DNA from: Monosiga brevicollis MX1
Lineage: Eukaryota > Opisthokonta > Choanoflagellata > Craspedida > Salpingoecidae
Assembly: GCF_000002865.3 (NCBI RefSeq)
Contig: NW_001865055.1
Span: 712,136-770,676 of the forward strand
Length of the DNA: 58,541 nt
Reading direction: 5' to 3'
Each line of letters starts with the position of its first letter. Position 1 is the first letter of the stretch. Both the position numbers and the translations under genes were made by a program. Under the pieces are notes generated by a model. It did no database searches and was not told the origin of the DNA. It saw nothing but the letters and a program-made list of their open reading frames with translations. Below are positions 33,852 through 43,325 of this stretch, in pieces.

Positions 33852-36708
33852 TTAAGCAACAATCTGCTTCAGCTGGCTGAAGTCGGGCGAGCCCCAGCCG
33901 GAGGCAGGATCCTATGACACGGGTGCAGCATGCGTGAGACAAGCTGGGTGGGGCGAAGGAGCACGATGCCTGCGCGAGCTAGCAAGGTAGGTTGACATAC
34001 CCAGCCAGTGCTGGCTTCAAAGCCAGGGCAAGCACCGTCAGGGTTGGAGCCTTGGATCACGTCATTGAAGCCGTTGTCAGAGCCACCCGCTTGATACAGC
34101 AGGGGGTTCAAGAAGCCTGGAGGAAAGTCATTTCGAAACAAAACAAAACACAAAAATTAGGAAAAAGTCAGGGCCAAACACAGATTGTGATACGAGCCAG
34201 CGCAACTCGTTGACAACGCGATGGGCATACCCAGGGGGCTCTTGCCGGCCAGGATGCGAACGTCGTTAAGTTGGGCAACAACACCTGCAAAGGTCGGGGT
34301 GGCGCACGAAGTACCATCCACACCCACAAAAGAGCCCATGTAGGCAATTTCAAAGTCTTGGCAGAACAAAAACCAGAAGCAGAGAGGTGAGCGCGCGCAC
34401 ACACAGCACGGTTAATTAATGAAGGAGGCACTGATGGCAGCCGTTTTGATCAACGTACTGGTGGCAAACGCGGACACATCAGGGTAGGCACGGCCTGAGG
34501 CGTTGAAGTAGCGAGAGGCCGGAGCCTTGCCGCTGTTCATGTACGCCTTTACAGCATCCGCCTGCAAGAGGGTGGGAATAGAAACCGGGGGTTAGAAAAG
34601 AAGTTGCAACATCAACCATCCAGTCACGTCGCATACACCAAAAAGAGAACGCTTTGGTATGTACCTGGTAAGTAGGCTGGGCGTAAAAGTTGCTGAAACC
34701 ACCTCCGCCGTCGGACCAGACGCGCTCGGGAACACCCGAAGTGCCACCAACAGAGGTAATGTAAGGGCTTGAGGTGGGCCTAAGCAATGTGCGTGGTGGG
34801 CACATGTGTCAATCACTGCGTCGTGCAGCACACAAGCAAGCTAGTGGATATAGAAGTACATGCGGGAGGAAAGGCAAGCGTACCAGTCGGGAGCGAATTT
34901 ATCATTGGTACAGCTGACGCCAGAGTCGCCAGCAGCGACAAGGATGGTGCGGCCGGAGACGCCAAACTTCATAAAGTCGTCGTTGACGCGTGTCTTGTAG
35001 CTGTCGTCAATGCTTGACTCAACGTCACCGTAGCTGACCGAGTGTACCCAGGGACTCTTGGTGTCGTTGAGCTGGCCAGACATCCACGTCAAAAAGTCCT
35101 CCTACATCAATGATGCTGACTGTGAGATCATGAGCGTGGAGGCCTCGTTGCGGCTGACATGCAGTAACACACCTGGCCATGGTTGGCACGTTGGGCGGTG
35201 GACACGAACCAAGTCACAACACCACGGCCAGTGGCGCCAATGTACTACGCACGGGACAGCATGTGCATCATTAGCTTGGCTCGCGATTGGAAAGAAGGGC
35301 AATTGGGAAAACAAAAGCGCACCTCGACATCCAGATTGGCCTCCATGCCGGGTGCAAAGTCGACGTTGACACCGACGACCTTGGCGATGGGTTTGACGGG
35401 AAGGTTGAACTTCTTCTGGAAAGACTCGAGGTCCTCCTTGCGAAAGTATTGGCTAAAAGTCGACGAAAACAAGAATGATCATCAAGACCGGCAACGGCTC
35501 AAGATGAGCACGACCCGACGGGCAAGCACCACAGACAGCACAAGAGGGCATTGAAGACTCAAAGGGATGGGGCCTTGAGGCGCCATGGTAAGGGAGCACG
35601 ACTTACCCAAGGAAGGATGCAACAGCTTGGCTGTTGGTGCGGGCACTGCTGGTGTAGTTGCCCAGCTTGTAGGTCTTGTCAATGAGCTGAGGAGTGGTCA
35701 CCTCCTCGGGGGCCGTGAGAGGTTGGTAGGCCTTGGCCTCGAAACGCTGCAGGTCGGGGAGCAGACCATGGCCGAGGACAAAGTCCACGTGGGGACTCAA
35801 ATGGTCGGGAACTGGGGCCTGAAACAGAATCGCAACAACGGGCACCAGGACAGGGTTAGCTGGAGGGTCGATCATCAGCTTGGAGCCGGCTTTTTAAAAG
35901 AGGCGTGGCAGACCTGGAGGCAACGGGCAACGGTGAGGTCCTGGGTGGCGTGGCGGTACAGTTGAGGCTGGCATTCCATCAGATGACCCATGTCCGCAGC
36001 TAGATCAGACGGCAATCGACGGTGAATCAGGAGGCAGGGCAGGAGCAGGACGCAGTCTGGTTGTAGGATGTGTCGATAACTAACCCAGGATATCGGCAAA
36101 AATGTAGCTGTGGTCCATTTGCTTGCGGACGTTGGTGGCACGGGCTGCCAGCATGCCCTCAATGTACCTGGAGGTTTGATGCAATGCCGATGTCCAAGTG
36201 CATCAGTGTAAGGGTCTCGGTGTAAGGATGGTGTTTGCATCTTAATGCTCAAGTAAGCAGGGTGGTTGTTGTTATTGTTGTTGTTGTTGTTTCTTATCGC
36301 CAAAGCAAGGGGGGCGTTGTGTGCAGCAAACGATACGCACTCGACACTTTCGGGAACGCCGTGAACGCGGGTGGCGAGAGATTCCAGGGTGTGGTGTTGA
36401 CCTAGGGCAAAGGTGGAGAAGAGAGCACGTGACATGAGAGCTTGGACCTGGTTGGGGTTCTCGAAAGCGATAGGCCAATCAAGGCACGAACCGTAGAAAG
36501 GGGACTTGGGATCGGACACGCGCATGAGTTCAGCTTCGAGCCATTCAATGCCAGTCTGGCGAACCGCAAAGATCATGGGCACGAGTTCGGAGCCCGTGGC
36601 CGGGCCTTGATGCAGCCAAGCTGCATCCTCGCTCAGCGTCATGGTGACGGGTGCGCCAGTGGCGCAAAGCGCCACCGCGGCAAGGCTGATCCACAAAGAT
36701 CCAGCCAT
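33852..36708 (-). CDS. TPP1: Sedolisin (S53) tripeptidyl-peptidase, TPP1-like
   Basis: Thirteen minus-strand exons join in phase: 36708-36492, 36401-36341, 36167-36085, 35999-35914, 35818-35607, 35452-35323, 35244-35173, 35101-34884, 34779-34665, 34561-34459, 34356-34231, 34116-34001, 33911-33852, about 532 residues (human TPP1 563). Signal peptide MAGSLWISLAAVALCATGA, prodomain with FAVRQTGIEWLEAEL and VSDPKSPFYG, then the catalytic core. The S53 residues are all present: Glu and Asp in GMEANLDVE (about 257 and 261), oxyanion Asp in AAGDSGVS (about 346) and nucleophile Ser in DGTSCATP (about 449), spaced as in TPP1. Later calcium-site-like segments: GSDNGFNDVIQGSN and GWGSPDF. By family it removes N-terminal tripeptides at acid pH in lysosomes and self-activates. 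Upstream, CT runs follow a GTACGT donor (36846-36851) and an acceptor lies just before the ATG, suggesting a 5' UTR intron. Confidence 0.93.
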
Positions 36709-37924
36709 CCTTAACCTACATATACCGGTGCAAACACAAGCCCGAACCATGTCAGTTCCAAATGCAATTGCCCACCACCAGCTCAATCACATCCCCCACC
36801 CTGGCTGCCATTCAGTGACCCCGAGAGAGAGAGAGAGAGAGAGAGACGTACCTTGACTTCCTCCAAAAAGCCAAAAGAAGAAGAAGAAGAAAAATGAGAG
36901 AGAGAGAGAGAGAGAGTTGTCATCAAATTTATTTATAAATTTTAATCATCTGATTTAAATTTCAAAAGATTTACAAATTGTCATCGCCTTTGTGCATGTG
37001 CACCTTGATGTGGTGAGGAGTGAATTTAAAAGTTAATTAACATTGGAATTAATCGTCTTTTTCTTGAATTTTTTACTATGGCGACCGTATTGAGTGGGAT
37101 GGTGCCTCAGGCATGCAACGGCGCCATTCACGACAGCTGGTAGGAGAAGCCGCCACCCTCGACGAGGAATTGTGTTGCTCTTGATCCTGCCACTTTCAAA
37201 GCAGTCGAATCTCTCAGATAAAGGCTGCCTTCCGCCCGCTTGAAGGGAGTCGATAACCACTTGAACGACCAATCCGCACATGTCGAACCCGAGGATACAA
37301 CAGTGACGCCATCACAAAGCCCAACAAGCACGCCACTTACCAATTTGATACCAAGGACAACCACAACGCCGCAGCCTCTACTGCGCGTTTGGGACGCCAA
37401 TTGGAAGGCAAGGCGCACTTTGATCGTCTGGCCGCGAGTTTTTCGCGCCTTGAAGAGCCTCATCAAGATATGATCTACTCAACGCCGCGCCAGCACCGCC
37501 GGCTCGATTGCACCTGCATCACCCTCAACAGCGAACACATCGACGACGTGCCCCCTCTTTTGGACCGATTATAAACATGATCTTGATGTGGGACAGACAC
37601 ACTCACAAAATGGCATCATGTAGATTCAACAGAACTGCGCGGTTCGAACCATCTCAAGCGGGCTGGGCTTCGACCACAATCAACACCGGCCGCCATCCAA
37701 CGAATTACCCCTTTCAAGGTGTGACCTACACGCCATTCGCGAACAAATGTATACTCACTGCATTCGTGTTTTATATTCCATCACTGCATTCGTATGAAAA
37801 ACATCCTGAGTCCGAAAAGTGATACACACATGATCTCCAACGATCTCGAATTGCTATTTCTTTGAAGGAGTAGTGGGCAAAAGCACGCACACGGCCAGGT
37901 CAAATTGGAATCAGGACGAGGGTC
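36709..37924. other. Spacer between the sedolisin gene and propeller gene E
   Basis: 36823-36846 and 36899-36915 are GA runs (CT on the sedolisin coding strand), followed by AT-rich sequence. 37100-37575 holds protein-like but stop-interrupted plus-strand stretches such as TARLGRQLEGKAHFDRLAAS, perhaps a decayed coding fragment; I do not recognise it. 37740-37924 is the upstream region of gene E. Confidence 0.45.
37755..37794 (+). promoter_or_regulatory. Paired TCACTGCATTCGT motif upstream of gene E
   Basis: TCACTGCATTCGT (37755-37767) and ATCACTGCATTCGTA (37780-37794), the same pair as upstream of A and C, read on the coding strand. It lies 131-170 bases before the ATG, a distance similar to gene A. 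No TG array intervenes here. Confidence 0.5.
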
Positions 37925-39256
37925 ATGGTGTCCTCGATGAGTTTGAAGACGAACGGACGTTGTACCATGGAGGTGCTGGTTCTCGTTTGGGTGCTCTGCG
38001 CGGTACTGGTGGCAGCGACCTCTCAGAAGCCGTCAATCGCGGTGGATGAGGCCGGCACATTGTACATCAACTCGACGAAGAAAGTGGTGGTGAATGGTGT
38101 CGATGTGGAGGTCAATGGCATCAATGTGGAGGCAGCTTTTGCTTTCCTGTTTGACGCAACGCCAGGCTTGTGGTGGAGCGCACCAGAGCAGTTTGTCATC
38201 TCCACCGCTGCTGATTATGCCTCCTCGGTGTCTGCGGCAGATCTGGACGGCGACGGTGATATGGATGTCCTCAGCACCAGTCCCTTCGACGACAAGATTG
38301 CGTGGTACCGGAATAACGGCGACGGCACCTTTTCCGCCCAGATCATCATCTCCACCGCCGCTGATAATGTTTACTCAGTGTATGCGGTAGATTTGGACGG
38401 CGACGGCGATTTTGACGTTCTCAGCGCCAGCCTCTACGACGACAAGATTGCTTGGTACCGGAACAACGACGACGGCACCTTTTCCGCCCAGATCGTCATC
38501 TCCACCGCTGCTGACCACGCCCGCTCGGTGTATGCGGCAGATCTGGACGGCGATGGGGATCCTGACGTCCTCAGTGCCAGCGTCAATGACAACAAGATTG
38601 CGTGGTACCGGAACAACGGCGACGGCACCTTTTCCGCCCAGATCGTCATCTCCACCGCTGCCAACGGCGCACACTCGGTGTATGCGGCCGATCTGGACGG
38701 CGACGGTGATCTCGACGTCCTCAGCGCCAGCATGGATGACGACAAAATCGCGTGGTACCGGAACAACGGCGACGGCACTTTTTCCACCCAGATCATCATC
38801 TCCACCGCCGCCGACAGTGCCCGCTCGGTGTATGCGGCCGATCTGGACGGCGACGGTGATCTCGACGTCCTCAGCGCCAGCAGCAATGACAACAAAATCG
38901 CGTGGTACCGGAACAACGGTGATGGCACCTTTTCCACCCAGATCGCCATCTCCACTGCCGCTGACGGCGCCTTCTCGGTGTATGCGGCCGATCTGGACGG
39001 CGACGGTGATCTCGACGTCCTCAGCGCCAGCCTCAACGACGACAAAATTGCGTGGTACCGGAATAATGGCGGCGGCACCTTTTCCACGGAGAATGTCGTC
39101 TCCACCACCGCCCACGGTGCCCGCTGGGTGTATGCGGCAGACCTGAACGGCGACGGCCACCTCGACGTCCTCAGCGCCAGCCGCGATGACGACAAGATTG
39201 CCTGGTACCGGAACGATGGCCAGTGGAACTGGAAAACTCGCTTCAATTCGCCCTAA
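37925..39256 (+). CDS. Propeller gene E: secreted seven-blade VCBS/FG-GAP protein, inverted copy
   Basis: Intact and intronless, 443 residues from ATG 37925. Signal peptide core VLVLVWVLCAVLVAATS, then QKPSIAVDEAGTLYINST, seven 50-residue blades and C-terminus QWNWKTRFNSP. Compared with A-C it has a small duplication in the N-terminal segment: VNGVDVE is followed by VNGINVE, as if the two alternative forms seen in the paralogues were joined. Blade 7 has DLNGDGHLDV rather than DLDGDGD. Its 3' flank (39400-39660) is the inverted counterpart of the array flank at 26600-26810, so the whole unit, not just the gene, was inverted or transposed across the kinesin-sedolisin pair. Secreted; role unknown. 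Confidence 0.88.
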   Translation: MVSSMSLKTNGRCTMEVLVLVWVLCAVLVAATSQKPSIAVDEAGTLYINSTKKVVVNGVDVEVNGINVEAAFAFLFDATPGLWWSAPEQFVISTAADYASSVSAADLDGDGDMDVLSTSPFDDKIAWYRNNGDGTFSAQIIISTAADNVYSVYAVDLDGDGDFDVLSASLYDDKIAWYRNNDDGTFSAQIVISTAADHARSVYAADLDGDGDPDVLSASVNDNKIAWYRNNGDGTFSAQIVISTAANGAHSVYAADLDGDGDLDVLSASMDDDKIAWYRNNGDGTFSTQIIISTAADSARSVYAADLDGDGDLDVLSASSNDNKIAWYRNNGDGTFSTQIAISTAADGAFSVYAADLDGDGDLDVLSASLNDDKIAWYRNNGGGTFSTENVVSTTAHGARWVYAADLNGDGHLDVLSASRDDDKIAWYRNDGQWNWKTRFNSP

Positions 39257-39971
39257 ACCTTATACTCTTGAGACCGTCTCCGCGCCTTGTACGCCTCCTT
39301 TTTCACACGTCGTACAATCGACGACGTATCGCTCTTGAATCACCATGAAGAGTAGGCAGTAGAATTGATATCATGGCTTTCAGTGACTGACAGACACTTG
39401 AACTTCACTCCAAAGTTGCTATTGCTGACCCTATCTGCCTGGTCAAAGGTGCTTTTACTTCTTTCATTTGTCGCGATCAGCATCAATCGGATGCGGAAGA
39501 AAGGAACGTTAATTACGAAGTCAAGGATTTAGATTTCTGTTCAATGGGCACCACATGGTCGACAGGACCTCACGGAGACTGTTTCAGGTCCCTTAAAGGT
39601 GATGGAGGGAAAGAAGTGCTTTGTCGATGAACGTGTCAGGACGAATCGCTTGATGTGATACTTCAATTTGGCTTCATACATCTCTTTCATCGACGAGCGA
39701 TATGGTGCAGTTAGACCTGGTCTAATTTTTTCCGCTGCTTATTAGACTATCGACGTGATTTGATGTGCTCTAGTTGAGAGATGGCTTGATCAGTCAAGGT
39801 CCTTTGAGTACCACGAGCCATGGGACAGTCACACTGGATTGATTGGAGAGATTGTCACGCGAGTATGCATGGGTGTGGCCCAACGCCAGCTGGCGATCGT
39901 TGGGCAGTGAGCAAGGCAACAAACAATATTGAACATCAATGGGTAACTATAACAAGGGCAAGTAAAAGCTG
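39257..39971. other. 3' flank of gene E
   Basis: 39400-39660 is the reverse-complement counterpart of the propeller-array flank (AATGGGCACCACATGGTCGA; CTGTTTCAGG). The rest, up to the CBS gene's stop, shows nothing recognisable. Confidence 0.6.
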
Positions 39972-41645
39972 TTACAAGGCAGCCGCGCTGCGCTGCACAA
40001 AGTACGCCTCAATCTTGCTGTCGGCGGGCTCCTTGACAAACTGTGCAATGACGTCACGCAGCGCAATGACGCTCTGCAAGACGTTGTCGTCGTCAACGAC
40101 AAAGACTCGGTGAACACGGTTCTTCCTGAGCTTTTCAATCACCGAGCGCAGCGTATCCGATGACGTGCAGCATACGACCTGCCACCCATATAGCCAATTA
40201 CATACACACGTAACAAGCAGCACGTCAGATAGCATTCACGCCAGCCTTTGCTGTTGACCTTATGGGGCGTCAAGAGGGGCACGCAGGCAAGACAGACAGG
40301 CTGGGCCACGCTCACCTCAGCATCAAAGGGGGCGACGTGGAGGTCGTTGAAAAGTTCAAGAGGTTGGTTCAAGAAGCGCAGACGTGTAGGCTGGCGAATC
40401 AGCAACCGCGTGTCACGAGACGAAACAACGCCCAACACCTTGTTGGCCTTGTCCACGAAGGGCAGTGCGCTGACATGCTATTGAACACACGAAATGCACG
40501 AAAGGAAATCAGCAAGGAAATTAGCAAGCCGCAAGGCTGTATGCAAGGGAAGGCCCAAGCTTGATCCACGAAAAATGGGAGGCAGGTTCGTCGGCGAGCA
40601 AGGGCACAGCAATCAACCTACGCACCTCGTCACGCATCTTGAGCAGGGCGCTCTGCATGGTATCAGTGGGCTTGCAGCTCACAATATCTTTCTTTGTGCC
40701 AAGCTGCAGGTCAGCGACGGTGGAATCAACCAGCTTGGGAAACTCGTCCAAGTGGGCGTGGAGAAACTCCAGCAAGGAGGTTTGGGTCACGACGTTGGTG
40801 ATGTCGGATCCTACGAGAGCCAGCAGCCAGCCAGCCAGCCAGTCAGTCGAGTGGCCACGACAGCACGACACGGACGAGTGGGAGCAAGAGCATACCAGGC
40901 TCCACAATGTAGGCACGGTGCTGGGCGTATTTGCCCAACAGGAGCATGACATCTAGCATGGTGTTATTCTCCTTGGCCAGTGGAATAAAGGGGTTGAAGC
41001 GTGCCGTGTCTGCGTGGCCCAGCGGTCAGGATAAGGTAAGAGCGTGTGCAAGCGGGCGCGGTGCGGTGGATGAATGGTCGAGGGAGAAAGGAGATAAGAC
41101 GCACCCTTGTCCTCGTCAATCACGTTGGCAATCTCGGTGTGAGCCGCGGTGTGACGCAAGAGCATGTCCAGGTCTTCGATGCCGTCCGTGTCCTGGACCT
41201 AAGTTTGGACAATGACGTCAGCAAAGCAGCCACGCAGAACCCGAGCCAGCAGGAGCAGCTGGGGATCCTTGGCCCTACCTGGTGCAAGAGCCAGTGCATG
41301 AGGTTGACGGCGTCGGCGGTGCCAATGTACTTTTCGAGCCAGGGCGCATCATCGGGCTGATCGCTGTCGCGCACCGGGGCGCTCAGAATGTTGTGGGCCG
41401 CTACCAGAGGCAAGCGCGAAAAAAAAAATAAAAAAATAAACGCAACCGCCGACCAGTGATGCAGTGAGGCGGTCGAGGTCCCAAGTCAAGGTCATGGCGA
41501 ATTCCTTACCGAGGGTACGGGTGGCTTGTGCAACCGAGTCGGAGGAGTTGACGGTGATGACCTTGTCAACGGCCGGCAAGTCCGACAGGGACTTGTTGGC
41601 AAAGAAGGCATTGTACTCTTCGGTTTGAGCCTCGGGCAGCGACAT
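39972..41645 (-). CDS. Four-CBS-domain protein, AMPK gamma-like
   Basis: Seven minus-strand exons join in phase: 41645-41510, 41400-41279, 41198-41105, 41009-40896, 40810-40626, 40477-40316, 40178-39972, about 339 residues (AMPK gamma-1 is 331). Four CBS repeats fill the protein. The second half tracks AMPK gamma closely: LLEFLHAHLDEFPKLVD, DLQLGTKKDIV, HVSALPFVDKANKVLGVVS, and RVFVVDDDNVLQSVIALRD. The first half is more diverged (AAHNILSAPVRDSDQPD), as in SNF4-like relatives. CBS pairs bind adenine nucleotides; as the gamma subunit it would sense AMP/ATP for the SNF1/AMPK kinase. Asp residues in the ribose-binding position are partly kept (VSSRDT; ALRD). It may be a gamma paralogue rather than the canonical subunit. 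CT runs lie upstream on its coding strand (41757-41773, 41879-41950). Confidence 0.82.
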
Positions 41646-42907
41646 GATGGCGGTCAGTGGTGTTGAAATCTAAACGACCAGTGGTCAATTGAGGTTAATG
41701 CAGTCTTAATCAAGCTCACAACAACCAAGACGGCAGAGCCCCGCCTTACCCAAGTGAGAGAGAGAGAGAGAGATCAGTGGCAGGGAGCAGTGAGAGGATC
41801 AGTGGCGACTGGAGGTTTGATGCTGTTTGCCGGGTACGCAAGGAAGAAAAAATGCGCAAGAGACTGGAAACGCGCGCGAGAGAGAGAAAGAGAGAGAGAT
41901 AGAAAGAGAGAGAGAGAGAGAGTTTGAGAGAGAGAGAGAGAGAGAGAGTGTGTGTGTGTGTGTCTGTGCAAACGCTCTTGGCAGTGATTGCTGCCCATGG
42001 CACATTGGGGTGCAAGCCAAGCCAAGCCAAGCCGGCATGTCCACGATCGGGGTCGGACGCGAGTTCACAGCGCCGCGCCGCCAGCTTCACTGGGGGGGCT
42101 GGTCATTGCTCTCATCAATCAGGTGTCGGTGTGCAAGACCATGTCACGAGCGCCTCGCCAAGAGGTCGAGCCGGTTCTGGGTTTTGCTGGTGGCATGGCT
42201 CGGTTGGAAGCTGCGCAAAGTCCAATATCATCGACATCTTCCAACACAAAATACATTAACAAGACTTCAATAAGCAAACCAATTCGGATTAAAACCAACT
42301 TGTTGACATATCTGATCTTGATTGCAGAGTTGCCATGCTGACAATTCATGCCCATGACGCAAGCCGACAAGACATTTGAACCCACGAAAGCAGTCAGAGT
42401 AACCAAATCTTCACCGAGACTCGGAGATCCAAAGACTCAAATGAATATCAATGTGTAGATCCTGTTACACTTTACGTTGGCTGCTGTGTTTTTGGCGCCA
42501 AAACGAGGAGCGCGCAAAGGAAACAAGCGCAAACGTGTAACGGTCAAGAGCCGTTTTTCTTCTGGATGTTGAGCGCTTGTGCTTGTGCACTCGCAAAGAA
42601 GCAGGTTGGCGCGCCGGACCTTGGGGTTTGATTCGGCCGCTTCTGAGGGGCTTGAAGGCGTTTCCAGTCGCTTGGTGTCGGGCTGTTGTTGCTGATTGCA
42701 TTTCTCGTGGCGTGCCCTGAAAGCTCCTGTGGCTGCTGCCCTTTTGATGAATGCAATCACGCGGTTCTGTGCCATTCCTCTTGCTCGACATTAAATTTTT
42801 TTTTGCCCTTTAGCGCCGCTGAATGCGCGCGAGCTGCATTTACTTGCTCTGGACTGCGGTTGGCCGTCGTTCTTGTTCGTGACTTCGACCTTGACCAGCC
42901 CAGCATC
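41646..42907. other. Divergent spacer between the CBS and SMC1 genes
   Basis: GA runs at 41757-41773 and 41879-41950 and a short TG run near 41948-41963 lie upstream of the CBS gene; a likely 5' UTR intron ends at GTTTAG just before its ATG. 42100-42880 shows no gene; the open frame entering SMC1 from 42686 is in phase with it but has no conserved sequence before ATG 42908. Confidence 0.55.
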
Positions 42908-43267
42908 ATGGCGAGCATGGAGCTTTTCGCCGAGGATGGCGCCGAGCCCGAGGCCATCTCGACCGGCGTCTACCTCGATCGTCTCGAGATCAACAATTTC
43001 AAGAGCTACAAGGGACTCCAGACCATCGGCCCGTTTTCCCGCTTCACCTCCATCATTGGCCCCAACGGCGCGGGTGCGTTTACAAACTGCTGCCTGCTCT
43101 TACTGAATGCACTGGGGGCTTGTTCGGTGCCAAGCACACTCAATCATCTTCTCGTTTCTTCTCATTCTCCACCTGAACGTTTGTCGCTGCAGGCAAATCC
43201 AATCTCATGGATGCCATCAGCTTCGTCTTGGGCGTGAGCGCCCGTCAGCTGCGTGGTAATGCCATCA

Positions 43268-43325
<58 letters not shown>

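Noticed and set aside
41005-41080. tRNA-like stretch with TGGCCCAGCGGTCAGGAT resembling an A box
   Set aside because: No B box, no acceptor-stem pairing and no anticodon arm follow; it lies in an intron of the CBS gene.
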